Assembly (NCBI RefSeq): GCF_000716785.1
Contig: NZ_JNYY01000014.1
Span: forward strand, 248,001 to 312,000
From: Amycolatopsis vancoresmycina
GTDB lineage: Bacteria; Actinomycetota; Actinomycetes; Mycobacteriales; Pseudonocardiaceae
Direction of reading: 5' to 3'
Length of the DNA: 64,000 nucleotides
In this document: one piece after another, positions 38,869 to 47,528 of the stretch
Position numbering within the stretch: position 1 is the first letter of the stretch
Layout: each line of letters starts with the position of its first letter
The notes under the pieces: generated by a model
What the model saw: the letters and a program-made list of their open reading frames with translations, nothing else
What the model was told of the DNA's origin: nothing
Databases searched by the model: none
Program-made: the position numbers and the translations under genes

Positions 38869-41061
38869 GTGGTCACACGTTGGCTTGCGGCGGTCATGGC
38901 GAGCGGTTGCGTCGGGGCTGTGGCATTGGTGACTGCGCCCGCGGCGACGGCCGAGCCGGGTTGTCAGCAGGTGCTGGTGGTGTTCGCCCGGGGGTCGGGG
39001 CAGAATTTCACCGACAAGAAGAGCGATGAGGCCGACACCTTCTACGAAAAGATCAAGGAGAATGCTCCCGGGGTGCGGATCGCCCGAGCCGACCTCGGCA
39101 ACCTGGACGGGAACAACCGGGTCGACGCGGGTGAATATCCGGCTGTTCCCATGACGCAGTGGTTCGGGATCGACCTCAAGGACTACTTCGACCCGGATGA
39201 AGATGCGGCGCTCGACGGCTACAACCGGAGCCGCAAGACGGGGACCGACGAGCTGGTCTCCTTCCTGGAGCACCGCAACTGCCCGGCGGAAACAATAGTT
39301 CTGGGTGGCTACTCGCAGGGCGCGGACGCGATCGGGTCGGCGTTGCCGAAGTTGTCGTCGAAGGTGCTCGGCCGGGTCGGGTACGTGGCGCTCTTCGGCG
39401 ATCCGAAATTCTGGACCGGCAGCTTGGCCAGCAGGCTTTTCGGAGCGAAGGCACCGTGGGTGCGCGGAGATTTCGACGGGTACTTCGACGAAGGAATCCT
39501 CGGTGGCCGGGACCCGTACGTACCGGAGTCGCTGGCGAGCCGAACGGGAAGCTGGTGCGACAAGCTCGATGGGCTGTGCACGGGAAACATCCTGCAGTTG
39601 CCGCCCACCAGCCACGCGCACTTCGAGTACCCGCAGAGCGAGGTACCCCAGGCGGCGAACGAAGTCGCCGTGGCGCTCCGCAAGCTCCGGCCGGACCTCC
39701 GGAGCCGAGTCTTCCCCACGCTCCTGCCGGTCGACCTGCGTCCCACGGAGAAGGTGGATGTCGCATTCGTCGTCGACAGCACCGGCAGCATGGCCGACGA
39801 CATCGATGCCGCTCGTGCCTCGATCAGCCGGGTGACGGACGAAATCTTCGGAGTGGCGAAGTCGGCTCGGGTTTCCCTCGTCGACTACAAGGACGTGGAC
39901 GACAGCTACCAGGCGCGAGTCGACGTCCCGTTCACCGAAAGCAAGACGGAGTTCATCGACGCGGTCAACGGCATCGTCGTCGACGGGGGTGGCGATGATC
40001 CGGAGTCGATCTTCTCCGGTCTCATGGCAGCCTACGCGCAGAAATGGCGCCCTGGTGCGTTGAAGCTGACCATCTTGATCGGTGACGCGCCGGCGAAGGA
40101 CCCCGAACCGCGAACCGGATACACGCAAGCTCAGGTGCTCAAGGCGGCGAAGGAGCTGGATCCGGTCGTCATCAACCCGATCCTCGTGGGCGGGAAGGAA
40201 GCCACGCGGACCAGCTTCGAGAAGCTGGCGGACGGTTCCAAAGGACAGGTGTACTCGTCGGCGACCGCGGCTGACCTCGTCAAGGCCATCGATGACGCGA
40301 TGCGCGGGTTCGCCACAGCTCCGGTCGGGCAAGCCGGCGGGCCCTACAAGGCGGCGGTAGGTGAACCGATCCACTTCTCGGCTGCGGGTTCCTTCGACCC
40401 CGATGGCAGCATCACCAAGTACGCCTGGGACTTCAACGACGACGGCAAGATCGACGAGACGTCCACCTCGCCGGTGGTCACGCATTCCTACAAGAAGGCA
40501 TACAAAGGAATGGCGGTGGTCACGGTCACCGGGGACGATGGCAGGCAGAACGCCGCAACGGCCGTCGTCGACGTGGGCGCCGGCCTGCGTGCGCCGAGGT
40601 CACCGAGTCCTCCGCTGGAAGTCGTCGCTTCGCAGTCCGGACCTGGTCAGGTCGAAATCTCGTGGCAGCCGCCGGCTTCTCCCGGAGACGCGTCGATCGA
40701 CGGCTACCGGATCGATCGAACCGACGGTGTGCAGATCGGTGTGGTGCGGTCGGAGGCCCGGAAGTTCGCGGTCGAGGGCGTACCGGACGAGACTCAGGTC
40801 CAGTTCACCGTGACCGCCGTGAACAAGTTCGGAAACGGCGCGGCGGGGACGAGCAACCTTCTGCGCACGCAGGCGCCACCGTCGACCAGTGCCCCGGCCA
40901 CGAGCGCCCCGGCCGGCGTGAAACCGTCCGCGTCGAGCGTGGCGGACGTCCGGCTCTGGGAACGTCCGGTTTTCTGGGGCATCTCAGGATGTGCTGCCAT
41001 CCTCCTCCTGCTGCTGCTCGGAATCTTCATCCGTTCAGCTCGGCGCAGGCAGCGTCGATGA
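38869..41061 (+). CDS. Surface-anchored cutinase-VWA-PKD-FN3 fusion protein
   Basis: A 730-aa modular exported protein. A signal peptide (about 1-29) precedes a cutinase-family alpha/beta hydrolase (about 30-285). Its nucleophile is Ser149 in GGYSQGA, with a later Asp and His near the CDKLDGLC and HAHFEYP segments. A von Willebrand A domain (about 297-475) has a MIDAS motif starting Asp303 (DSTGSM). A PKD domain (about 483-572, SAAGSFDPDG and WDFNDDG) and an FN3 domain (about 580-668) follow. A Thr/Ser/Pro linker leads to one transmembrane helix (about 706-725) and a basic tail. It should be displayed on the outside of the membrane with an esterase head. GGAGGTG lies 5 nt before the GTG start. 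Hydrolysis of cutin, lipid esters or mycolate-type envelope esters is possible. Confidence 0.88.
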   Translation: MVTRWLAAVMASGCVGAVALVTAPAATAEPGCQQVLVVFARGSGQNFTDKKSDEADTFYEKIKENAPGVRIARADLGNLDGNNRVDAGEYPAVPMTQWFGIDLKDYFDPDEDAALDGYNRSRKTGTDELVSFLEHRNCPAETIVLGGYSQGADAIGSALPKLSSKVLGRVGYVALFGDPKFWTGSLASRLFGAKAPWVRGDFDGYFDEGILGGRDPYVPESLASRTGSWCDKLDGLCTGNILQLPPTSHAHFEYPQSEVPQAANEVAVALRKLRPDLRSRVFPTLLPVDLRPTEKVDVAFVVDSTGSMADDIDAARASISRVTDEIFGVAKSARVSLVDYKDVDDSYQARVDVPFTESKTEFIDAVNGIVVDGGGDDPESIFSGLMAAYAQKWRPGALKLTILIGDAPAKDPEPRTGYTQAQVLKAAKELDPVVINPILVGGKEATRTSFEKLADGSKGQVYSSATAADLVKAIDDAMRGFATAPVGQAGGPYKAAVGEPIHFSAAGSFDPDGSITKYAWDFNDDGKIDETSTSPVVTHSYKKAYKGMAVVTVTGDDGRQNAATAVVDVGAGLRAPRSPSPPLEVVASQSGPGQVEISWQPPASPGDASIDGYRIDRTDGVQIGVVRSEARKFAVEGVPDETQVQFTVTAVNKFGNGAAGTSNLLRTQAPPSTSAPATSAPAGVKPSASSVADVRLWERPVFWGISGCAAILLLLLLGIFIRSARRRQRR

Positions 41062-41163
41062 CTTCGGCTGTGGCAGAACCGGACGGTTCCGTTCGTGGAC
41101 CAGGTGTTGCCCAACCCGAAGGTCCGGCCGACGATGCCGGCCGTGCGGGCGTAGCTTTTCAGC

Positions 41164-41529
41164 ATGAGGATCGGCGAGTTGTCCCGGCGCACCGGCGTGA
41201 GTCCGCGCTCCCTGCGGTACTACGAAGCGCAGGGCCTGTTGACCAGCACCCGTTCCGACGCCGGGCAGCGGCACTACTCCGACGCCGAGGTCCAGCGGGT
41301 GTCGCTCATCCGGCAGCTGTTCGAGGCGGGCCTGTCCAGCCGGGTGATCGCGATGGTGCTGCCGTGCGTCGAGACTCCCGCCGACGCGGGCGTCGTCGAG
41401 TTCGCGTACGCCACGATGAAGCGCGAGCGCGACCGGATCGACGCGGAGATCGCGCACCTGGCCGCGACCCGGGACGCCCTCGACGTGCTGCTCAGCGCCA
41501 ACAGCCGGCACCGGGCGAAGCTGGCTTGA
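41164..41529 (+). CDS. MerR-family regulator
   Basis: A 121-aa MerR regulator. The winged HTH begins MRIGELSRRTGVSPRSLRYY and continues YEAQGLL-x5-RSDAGQRHYSD. A dimerisation coiled coil covers about 80-115. The C-terminal sensing segment is very short and contains a single Cys (about residue 63), so no metal-binding loop is evident. Downstream after 103 bp is a zinc-type alcohol dehydrogenase/quinone reductase whose promoter has the overlong spacer typical of MerR targets. Confidence 0.88.
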   Translation: MRIGELSRRTGVSPRSLRYYEAQGLLTSTRSDAGQRHYSDAEVQRVSLIRQLFEAGLSSRVIAMVLPCVETPADAGVVEFAYATMKRERDRIDAEIAHLAATRDALDVLLSANSRHRAKLA

Positions 41530-41553
41530 CGGTGTGACCCGCGCCTCAGCCGG

Positions 41554-41585
41554 TTGCCCCTGACACCGGTGTCAGCGGTCAGGAT
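41554..41585 (+). promoter_or_regulatory. MerR-type promoter with palindrome in long spacer
   Basis: TTGCCC (41554-41559) and CAGGAT (41580-41585) are separated by about 19-20 bp. The spacer is filled by the perfect 16-bp palindrome CTGACACCGGTGTCAG (41560-41575). This is the classical geometry of promoters untwisted by MerR-family activators. Confidence 0.6.
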
Positions 41586-41632
41586 GGCCGCAGGGCCCGG
41601 ACGAACCGGGCCGCTCACGGAAGGCGCGGAAA

Positions 41633-42565
41633 ATGGGACAGGCATGGGGTTTCGGCAGGCACGGCGGGCCCGAAGTCCAGGAGTTCTTCGACCGCCCCGA
41701 TCCCGTCCCCGGTCGCGGTGAGGTGCTGGTCCGGGTCGCCGTCGCCGGGGTGAACCCCCTCGACCACCTCCTGCGCGCGGGCCTGGTCCCCGGGCTCGAC
41801 GGCGGGCGGCCGTTCCCGCGCGTGCTGGGCATGGAGGCGGCGGGAACCGTGCTCGCCCGCGGCGAGGACGTCGACGGGCTCGACGTGGGGGACGCGGTCT
41901 TCGGCTTCGCGCTGACCGGCGGCGGCACCTACGCCGAGACGACGGTGCTGTCCGCTTTGCACACCGCGCGCATCCCGGCGGGCCTGTCCGCAACCGTGGC
42001 GGCGACGCTCCCGGTGGCCGGAACGACCGCGGTGGACGCGCTCGACCAGCTCGGCCTCCCGCCCGGCGCCACGATCCTGGTGAACGGCGTCGGCGGCGGG
42101 GTCGGCCTCGCGATCGCCCGCCTGGCCGCGGCGCGGGAGCTGAACGTGGCCGGCACCGGCAGCACCGCCAAACGCGCGGCGGCCGAGACTCTCGGGGTGC
42201 GCTTCGTCGACTACACCACGGAGGACGTCGTTGCCGCCGCCCGTGAGCTGGCTCCCGGCGGCTTCGACGGGATCGTCGACCTGGTCGGCGGCCCCGCACT
42301 GCGAACGGTCGCCCCGCTGGCGCGCGACCCCCGCACGGTGATCGCCGTGGGCGACCAGTCGGTAGCGGAACTCGGCGGCCGGTTCGTCGAGCGCCGCCTC
42401 GACCGCAAGAACCTGGAGCGCGCGGCTCGCCTGGCCATCGAGGGCGTCCTCGCACCACCGATCACGGCCGTCCACCCGTTGTCCGACGCGCCGGCCGCCC
42501 TCGCCACCGTCGAGCACGGTCACACCGCGGGCAAGGTGGTCATCGAGGTTGCCGGCCTCGGCTGA
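41633..42565 (+). CDS. NADPH:quinone reductase-like MDR dehydrogenase
   Basis: A 310-aa medium-chain dehydrogenase/reductase of the quinone oxidoreductase group. The N-terminal GroES-like domain contains GVNPLDHLLRAG, and the Rossmann motif is GVGGGVGLAIARLA (about 147-160). The Cys zinc ligands of alcohol dehydrogenases are absent, as expected for zeta-crystallin-like members. It probably reduces quinones or reactive aldehydes/enones with NADPH. It is preceded by the MerR-type promoter at 41554-41585 and is presumably induced by the MerR protein under electrophile stress (inference). Confidence 0.87.
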   Translation: MGQAWGFGRHGGPEVQEFFDRPDPVPGRGEVLVRVAVAGVNPLDHLLRAGLVPGLDGGRPFPRVLGMEAAGTVLARGEDVDGLDVGDAVFGFALTGGGTYAETTVLSALHTARIPAGLSATVAATLPVAGTTAVDALDQLGLPPGATILVNGVGGGVGLAIARLAAARELNVAGTGSTAKRAAAETLGVRFVDYTTEDVVAAARELAPGGFDGIVDLVGGPALRTVAPLARDPRTVIAVGDQSVAELGGRFVERRLDRKNLERAARLAIEGVLAPPITAVHPLSDAPAALATVEHGHTAGKVVIEVAGLG

Positions 42566-42599
42566 GCGACACGGTCCGGCGGGCGGTGATGACGGGCCG

Positions 42600-45500
42600 T
42601 CATTCCGGAGCGAGAGCGATCCGCGACGCTCGTTCGCGGACGTCGGCGTCGGAGTGCTCGCGCAAGCCCAGCACCAGTTCGCGCCACGGACCCGTCCAGC
42701 CGGCTCGGGAGCCGGCCTGGCCCGCGATGGCGGCCGCCAGCGACGCCTCCGCCGCGTCGGCGGTGAGCGCCTGAGCTGCGCCGAGGTCGGCCCGTTCCGG
42801 GTGGTGGCCGGACAGCCAGGTCGCCAGCCGGTCGGCGGCCTGCCAGGCCAGTGCCGGGCGGTTGGCGAGCGCGGCGATCCGGCGGAGGGCCGGGAGCAGG
42901 TCGCCGTGGCGGGGTAGCGCGGCGATCGCGAGGGTCAGTGCGTCTGCCCGGTGCTCCGCCCGTTGCGCCAGCGTCGCCGACAGCCGCTCGGCCGCGTCGC
43001 GCATCGTCTCGCCGCTGCCGTCCACGCGGGGCGCGAACCGGGCGACGACGTAACGCAGTCGTTGGCGCGCCGGCTGGTCACGGCCCGCGATGACGACGTC
43101 GTCCAGCTCGGTCAGCGTGGTGACCATCGCGTGCAGCGGGGCCGGGTCGCCGGTGATCGTGCACGCGGCCAGCACCGCCTCGACCGCCGGCTGCCACGTC
43201 GCGGTGCCGGCCAGCTCGCAGACCCGGGCGACCAGCGCGGCCGATCCCTCGCGGTCCCAGTGGCTCCACGCGGGCCAGGCGGTCAACCCGATCCGCGCGG
43301 TGTCCGGGTCGGCGCCGGTCGCCACGGCCCGCACGAGCGCGCCGTAGCGGGCACGGTGCTGCTCGGCGATGGTCGCCGGGGTGGCTTCGGTCAGGGCGGT
43401 GGCCACCCCGGTCATCGTGGCCGCGTCGGCGAGCCACTGCCACGCGCGGTCGTCGTCGAGCAGCAGGCGCGCGGCCGACACGATCGCGCGGCGCAGGTCG
43501 CGATGCAGGTCCGGGTCCGCCCACCGCGCGGCCAGCTCACCGGCCGCGTCCGGCACGCGGTGCTCGGCCAGCAGCCGGATCGCCTCTTTGCGCGCCGTCA
43601 CCTTCTTGCCCGCCAGCACGGGGCGGAGCGCGGCGCCCAGTTCGGCGGGCGGGATGCTCCGGGCGGCCCGGCCGGCCGCGTAGACCGCGACGCGGGCGTG
43701 TTCGGTGTCGGCGTATCCGAGCAGCGGGCCCAGTGCGTCGCCGGGCCGGTCGGTCCAGGCCAGGCCGGCCAGCGCGGCCTCGACCACGGCGACCTCGTCG
43801 TCCTGCAGGAACGGCCGCACGTCGTCGAGCGCGGCGCCGGGAAGGCTCGCCAGGCGCCGCACAGCCGAGACCCGCTCCCAGACCGGCTTACCGGGTGTGG
43901 TGGCGAGGTCGGCCAGCAACTCGCCGTACCGGGCGACCTGACGCGGCAGCCACTGCCGCAGCGACCCGCCGAACGTCGGCACCAGCCGGACACCGCGGGC
44001 GGCGAACCGGCCCTGCGGCGCCTGGTCCAGCACGCGGTCGAGCAGGTCGGTCCGGCGTTCGCTGATCGCGTCCGCGACGGCGGTCACCGTGATCGTGGAC
44101 GGGTCACCGCGCAGCACCGCCTCGACGCGTTCGTCCCGGGTCGCGGGCGGGGCCAGCCACAGCTCGATCGCCCAGTGCACCGTGCTGTCGTCGGCCGCGC
44201 CGGTCGCGGCGCCCACAGCGGCCTGCAGATCGGGCATCGCCCACGCACGCCGGTGCAGGCCCGCGGCCAGCGCCAGCACCAGGTCGTGGCGGCCGGCGCG
44301 GGCGTCGGCGGCGATGCGCGGCCGCAGCGCCGACCACACGGCGTGCTCGGCGCCGCGCGGCAGGTCCCGGTCGAGCCGGTGCTGGGTGAGGGTGCGCGCG
44401 TGCCCGCCCGACAGGTGCAGGATCCGCAGCCCGCTCTCGACCAGCTCCGGCCGCGTGGTGCGGGTGCCCTCCCGCACCAGGGTGACGGCCAGGGTGCCGG
44501 CCGCCTGGCGGGTGCCCCACGACGCGTCCCTGGCCTGGACGGCATCGGCGGCCGGCTTGACCAGTGTGGACGGATCGGCCGAGCGCAGCAGCCGGCCGGG
44601 GACCGCGGCGACGGCCGCGAGCGCGGCGTGGCGGACCGGGTCCTGCTCGTTGGGCAGCCGGGTCAGCGACGCCAGCACCCGGGCGACGACGCCGGGGTCC
44701 CGGGTCGCGGCGGCCGCCCCGATCAGCAGGGGATAGCCGGCGGCGCGCTCCGCGGCGGCCGGCCGGGTCGTCTCGGCCCGCAGGTCGGCTTCGGCTTCGG
44801 CCCACGGCAACCGCGCGGTCGCCTCCCGCCGCAGCACGGGGTGGTCGGCCACGGGACGGGTGGCGAGCAGCCGCCGGGCTTCCTCGTGCCGCGCCCGCCA
44901 CGGCAGGACGTCGAGCAGCGCGATCGGCAGCCCGGCCTGCTGGAGGGTCCGGTCGCCCAGCGCTCCACCCAGGACGGCCGCGCGGCGCGCCGGCGGGAGC
45001 CCGCGCACCAGCGCCGTCAACCGGGGTACCTCGTCGACGAGGGCCCGCGCGAGCGAGGTCAGGGCCTCGTCCGACGCCCGCCGCAGCGCGCGCTCGATGC
45101 CGCGACCCGGCCGGAACCGGATGCGCCGCGCGGAATCGGCGAGGAGGCCGACGACCCGGTCGGGATCGGCGGCGATCGCCGCGGCCAGCCAGCGATCGGC
45201 GCCGGCCGGCAGCCCGGTCGGCGGCCCCGAACGGGCAAGCAGGCCGGCGACCTGGCCGGGATCGTGCTCGACCAGATGGGCAAGGGCGGGACCGAACCGG
45301 GCCCACACGGCGACCCGGCCGCCACCGGCGGCTCCGGCCAGCCGGCGGCGCAGGTCCGCGAGGACGACGGCGGGGTGCCGGCGGGCGAGCGCGGCGAAGT
45401 TGGGCACGGCGAAGTCCAGGTCCGGCAGCAGCGCCGCCACCGTGCCGGCTTCGCAGGCCGCCAGCACGGCGGCGGCCTCGCGGTCACCGAAGCGGGCGCG

Positions 45501-45890
45501 CACGGCGGGCAGCAGTGCACCGGCCCACGCGGTGGCACCGGTGGCCCGCACCGCGCGGTAGAGGGCGTGCCGCCAGGCGGCCGGTGCGGTCGCCAGCGCC
45601 CCGGCGACGACGTCGAAGTGCAGGCCGCGGCGGGCGCAGTGGTTCATCGCGAGTCCGGCGACCTGGGCATCGTCCGCGACGAGACAGCGGCGCAGGTGCG
45701 TGTCGTCGCCCGCGATGACGGCCATCGTCGCGGCCCAGGCGCGCGGAAGCCCGGGGACGGCGTCCAGTTCCGCGAGCAACGCGGTCAGCTCCGGGGAACC
45801 GGCCAGCGTGCGTGCGGTATCGGCGAGAACCCGCCGTCGTGCCGGAGCGGCCAGCGGATCGACCCGGGCGAGGAGGGCGCGCATGTCCAT
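42600..45890 (-). CDS. Very large HEAT-repeat-like protein
   Basis: A 1096-aa soluble, strongly alpha-helical protein, Ala/Leu/Arg-rich throughout, with repeated helical hairpins of 30-40 residues (for example LFPxLDDVRPFLQDDEVAVVEAALAGLAW and similar units across the length). It resembles HEAT/ARM-type solenoids found in actinomycetes, but no enzymatic motif, membrane segment or signal peptide is visible. It is likely a scaffold. The start is ATG 45890 or the ATG two codons later; the upstream RBS is weak. It is divergent from the molybdenum hydroxylase operon and does not appear functionally tied to it. Confidence 0.75.
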   Translation of the reverse strand: MDMRALLARVDPLAAPARRRVLADTARTLAGSPELTALLAELDAVPGLPRAWAATMAVIAGDDTHLRRCLVADDAQVAGLAMNHCARRGLHFDVVAGALATAPAAWRHALYRAVRATGATAWAGALLPAVRARFGDREAAAVLAACEAGTVAALLPDLDFAVPNFAALARRHPAVVLADLRRRLAGAAGGGRVAVWARFGPALAHLVEHDPGQVAGLLARSGPPTGLPAGADRWLAAAIAADPDRVVGLLADSARRIRFRPGRGIERALRRASDEALTSLARALVDEVPRLTALVRGLPPARRAAVLGGALGDRTLQQAGLPIALLDVLPWRARHEEARRLLATRPVADHPVLRREATARLPWAEAEADLRAETTRPAAAERAAGYPLLIGAAAATRDPGVVARVLASLTRLPNEQDPVRHAALAAVAAVPGRLLRSADPSTLVKPAADAVQARDASWGTRQAAGTLAVTLVREGTRTTRPELVESGLRILHLSGGHARTLTQHRLDRDLPRGAEHAVWSALRPRIAADARAGRHDLVLALAAGLHRRAWAMPDLQAAVGAATGAADDSTVHWAIELWLAPPATRDERVEAVLRGDPSTITVTAVADAISERRTDLLDRVLDQAPQGRFAARGVRLVPTFGGSLRQWLPRQVARYGELLADLATTPGKPVWERVSAVRRLASLPGAALDDVRPFLQDDEVAVVEAALAGLAWTDRPGDALGPLLGYADTEHARVAVYAAGRAARSIPPAELGAALRPVLAGKKVTARKEAIRLLAEHRVPDAAGELAARWADPDLHRDLRRAIVSAARLLLDDDRAWQWLADAATMTGVATALTEATPATIAEQHRARYGALVRAVATGADPDTARIGLTAWPAWSHWDREGSAALVARVCELAGTATWQPAVEAVLAACTITGDPAPLHAMVTTLTELDDVVIAGRDQPARQRLRYVVARFAPRVDGSGETMRDAAERLSATLAQRAEHRADALTLAIAALPRHGDLLPALRRIAALANRPALAWQAADRLATWLSGHHPERADLGAAQALTADAAEASLAAAIAGQAGSRAGWTGPWRELVLGLREHSDADVRERASRIALAPE

Positions 45891-46011
45891 TGCGCCGATT
45901 GTTCCCGATCATGAGGAGGCCACCAACGCAATTCCGCCCGCGGCCGGCACACCCGGCCGTTTCTTCCCGCCGCGAACGGGTACGCCGATCACTCTCACGG
46001 AAGAGGGACAC

Positions 46012-46527
46012 ATGGCGACCGAAAGCCCCGAACCCACGATCGAGCTGCAGGTCGACGGGACCGAGCACCGGCTCACGGTGGACCCGCGGCGCACCCTGCT
46101 CGACCTGATCCGCGACCAGCTGGGCGAGCCGGTCGCGAAGAAGGGCTGCGACCACGGCCAGTGCGGCGCGTGCACGGTGCTGGTCGGCGGCCGCCGGGTG
46201 CTGGCCTGCCTGACCCTGGCGGTGACCTGCGACGGCGCCGACGTGACGACGGCCGCCGGGCTGGCCGCCGACGGCGGGCTGCACCCGATCCAGCAGGCGT
46301 TCCTCGACCACGACGCCTTCCAGTGCGGGTACTGCACCCCGGGCCAGATCTGCTCCGCGGCCGGGTTGCTGGCCGAATTCGCCGACGGCGCTCCGAGCCA
46401 CGTCACCTCGCCGGTCAGCGCGGCTCCGGAGTGGTCCGACGCGGAAATCGCCGAACGGATGAGCGGGAACCTCTGCCGCTGCGGGGCCTACGCCGGGATC
46501 GTCGCCGCCGTCCGGGAGTCGCGATGA
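46012..46527 (+). CDS. Molybdenum hydroxylase, 2Fe-2S subunit (YagT/PaoA-like)
   Basis: A 171-aa iron-sulfur subunit of a xanthine-oxidase-family aldehyde or xanthine oxidoreductase. It carries two 2Fe-2S clusters: the plant-type ferredoxin motif GCDHGQCGACTVLV with a later Cys (RVLACL), and the C-terminal helical cluster FQCGYCTPGQICSA and NLCRCGAY. AGAGGGA lies a few bases before the ATG. The stop overlaps the next start (ATGA). It transfers electrons from the Mo site to the FAD subunit encoded downstream. Unlike PaoA of E. coli, no Tat signal is visible, so the complex is probably cytoplasmic. Confidence 0.92.
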   Translation: MATESPEPTIELQVDGTEHRLTVDPRRTLLDLIRDQLGEPVAKKGCDHGQCGACTVLVGGRRVLACLTLAVTCDGADVTTAAGLAADGGLHPIQQAFLDHDAFQCGYCTPGQICSAAGLLAEFADGAPSHVTSPVSAAPEWSDAEIAERMSGNLCRCGAYAGIVAAVRESR

Positions 46528-47528
46528 AGACCTTCACCTTCGCCAAGCCGGCCACGGTGGCCGAGGCCGTGCGGTGGGCCGCGGAGCCGGGCACGGTGTT
46601 CCTCGGCGGGGGCACGAACCTCGTCGACCACCTCAAGCTGGGCGTGGCCCGGCCGGACCGGGTCGTCGACGTCACCGGCGTGACGCCGGAGGACATCCGC
46701 GAGACCGAAGACGGCGGCCTGTTCGTCGGCGCCGGTGTCCGCAACAGCGACCTGGCCGCGCACGAGGAGGTCCGGCGACGCTGTCCCGTGCTGGCCGAGG
46801 CGTTGCTCGCCGGCGCGTCGGCCCAGCTGCGCAACATGGCCACCACCGGGGGAAACCCGTTGCAGCGCACGCGGTGCCTGTACTTCCAGGACGTCACGAC
46901 GCCGTGCAACAAGCGCGAACCCGGCTCGGGGTGCTCGGCCATCGGCGGCGCCACGCGCGAGCACGCGATCCTCGGCGCGTCCGAGGCGTGCGTGGCCACG
47001 CACCCGTCCGACATGGCGGTCGCGCTGGCGGTCCTGGACGCCCGGGTGCACGTCACCGGGCTCGGCGGCGAGCGGGAAATCGCTTTCACCGAGCTGCACC
47101 GGCTGCCCGGCGACCACCCGGAACGCGACACGGTGCTGGCGCACGGCGAGCTGATCACCGGCTTCACGGTGCCCGCGGTCCCGTGGGCGCGCCGGTCGGC
47201 CTACCGCAAGGTCCGCGACCGGGCGTCGTTCGCCTTCGCGCTGGTCTCCGTCGCCGCCGGAGTGTCCCTGGTGGACGGGAAGATCGACGAGGTCCGCGTC
47301 GCGTTCGGCGGGGTGGCGCACAAGCCGTGGCGGGCCACCGAGGCGGAAGCCGTGCTGCGCGGCGCCCGGCCGGGCGAGGACGTGTTCGCGGCGGCCGCGG
47401 CCGCCGAGCTGGCCGGGGCCCGCGCGCTCGACGGCGTCGACGGCGGCAACGCCGTCAAGATCCCGCTCGTCCGCCGCACCCTGGCCGCGGTGCTGCGCGA
47501 GCTGACGGCCGAGGAGCCGAAGCGATGA
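46524..47528 (+). CDS. Molybdenum hydroxylase, FAD subunit (YagS/PaoB-like)
   Basis: A 334-aa FAD-binding subunit. The FAD-pyrophosphate motif FLGGGTNLVDHLKLG (about 29-43) and the second site TTGGNPLQRTRC (about 111-122) are conserved. A Cys-rich insert (CLYFQDVTTPCNKREPGSGCSA) resembles the extra 4Fe-4S binding segment of the YagS type. The ATG overlaps the previous stop and its own stop overlaps the large-subunit start, so the three genes are one operon. Confidence 0.92.
   Translation: MKTFTFAKPATVAEAVRWAAEPGTVFLGGGTNLVDHLKLGVARPDRVVDVTGVTPEDIRETEDGGLFVGAGVRNSDLAAHEEVRRRCPVLAEALLAGASAQLRNMATTGGNPLQRTRCLYFQDVTTPCNKREPGSGCSAIGGATREHAILGASEACVATHPSDMAVALAVLDARVHVTGLGGEREIAFTELHRLPGDHPERDTVLAHGELITGFTVPAVPWARRSAYRKVRDRASFAFALVSVAAGVSLVDGKIDEVRVAFGGVAHKPWRATEAEAVLRGARPGEDVFAAAAAAELAGARALDGVDGGNAVKIPLVRRTLAAVLRELTAEEPKR

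Noticed and set aside
41076..41089. GAACCGGACGGTTC as a fourth copy of the LacI operator
   Set aside because: The arms are separated by a 2-nt centre and the core GAACCGGTTC is not conserved; it lies between the surface protein and MerR genes with no link to sugar uptake.
42951..45914. 987-codon open frame opposite the HEAT-like gene
   Set aside because: Low-complexity antisense shadow with no motif. The minus-strand protein has regular helical-repeat character and better codon use.
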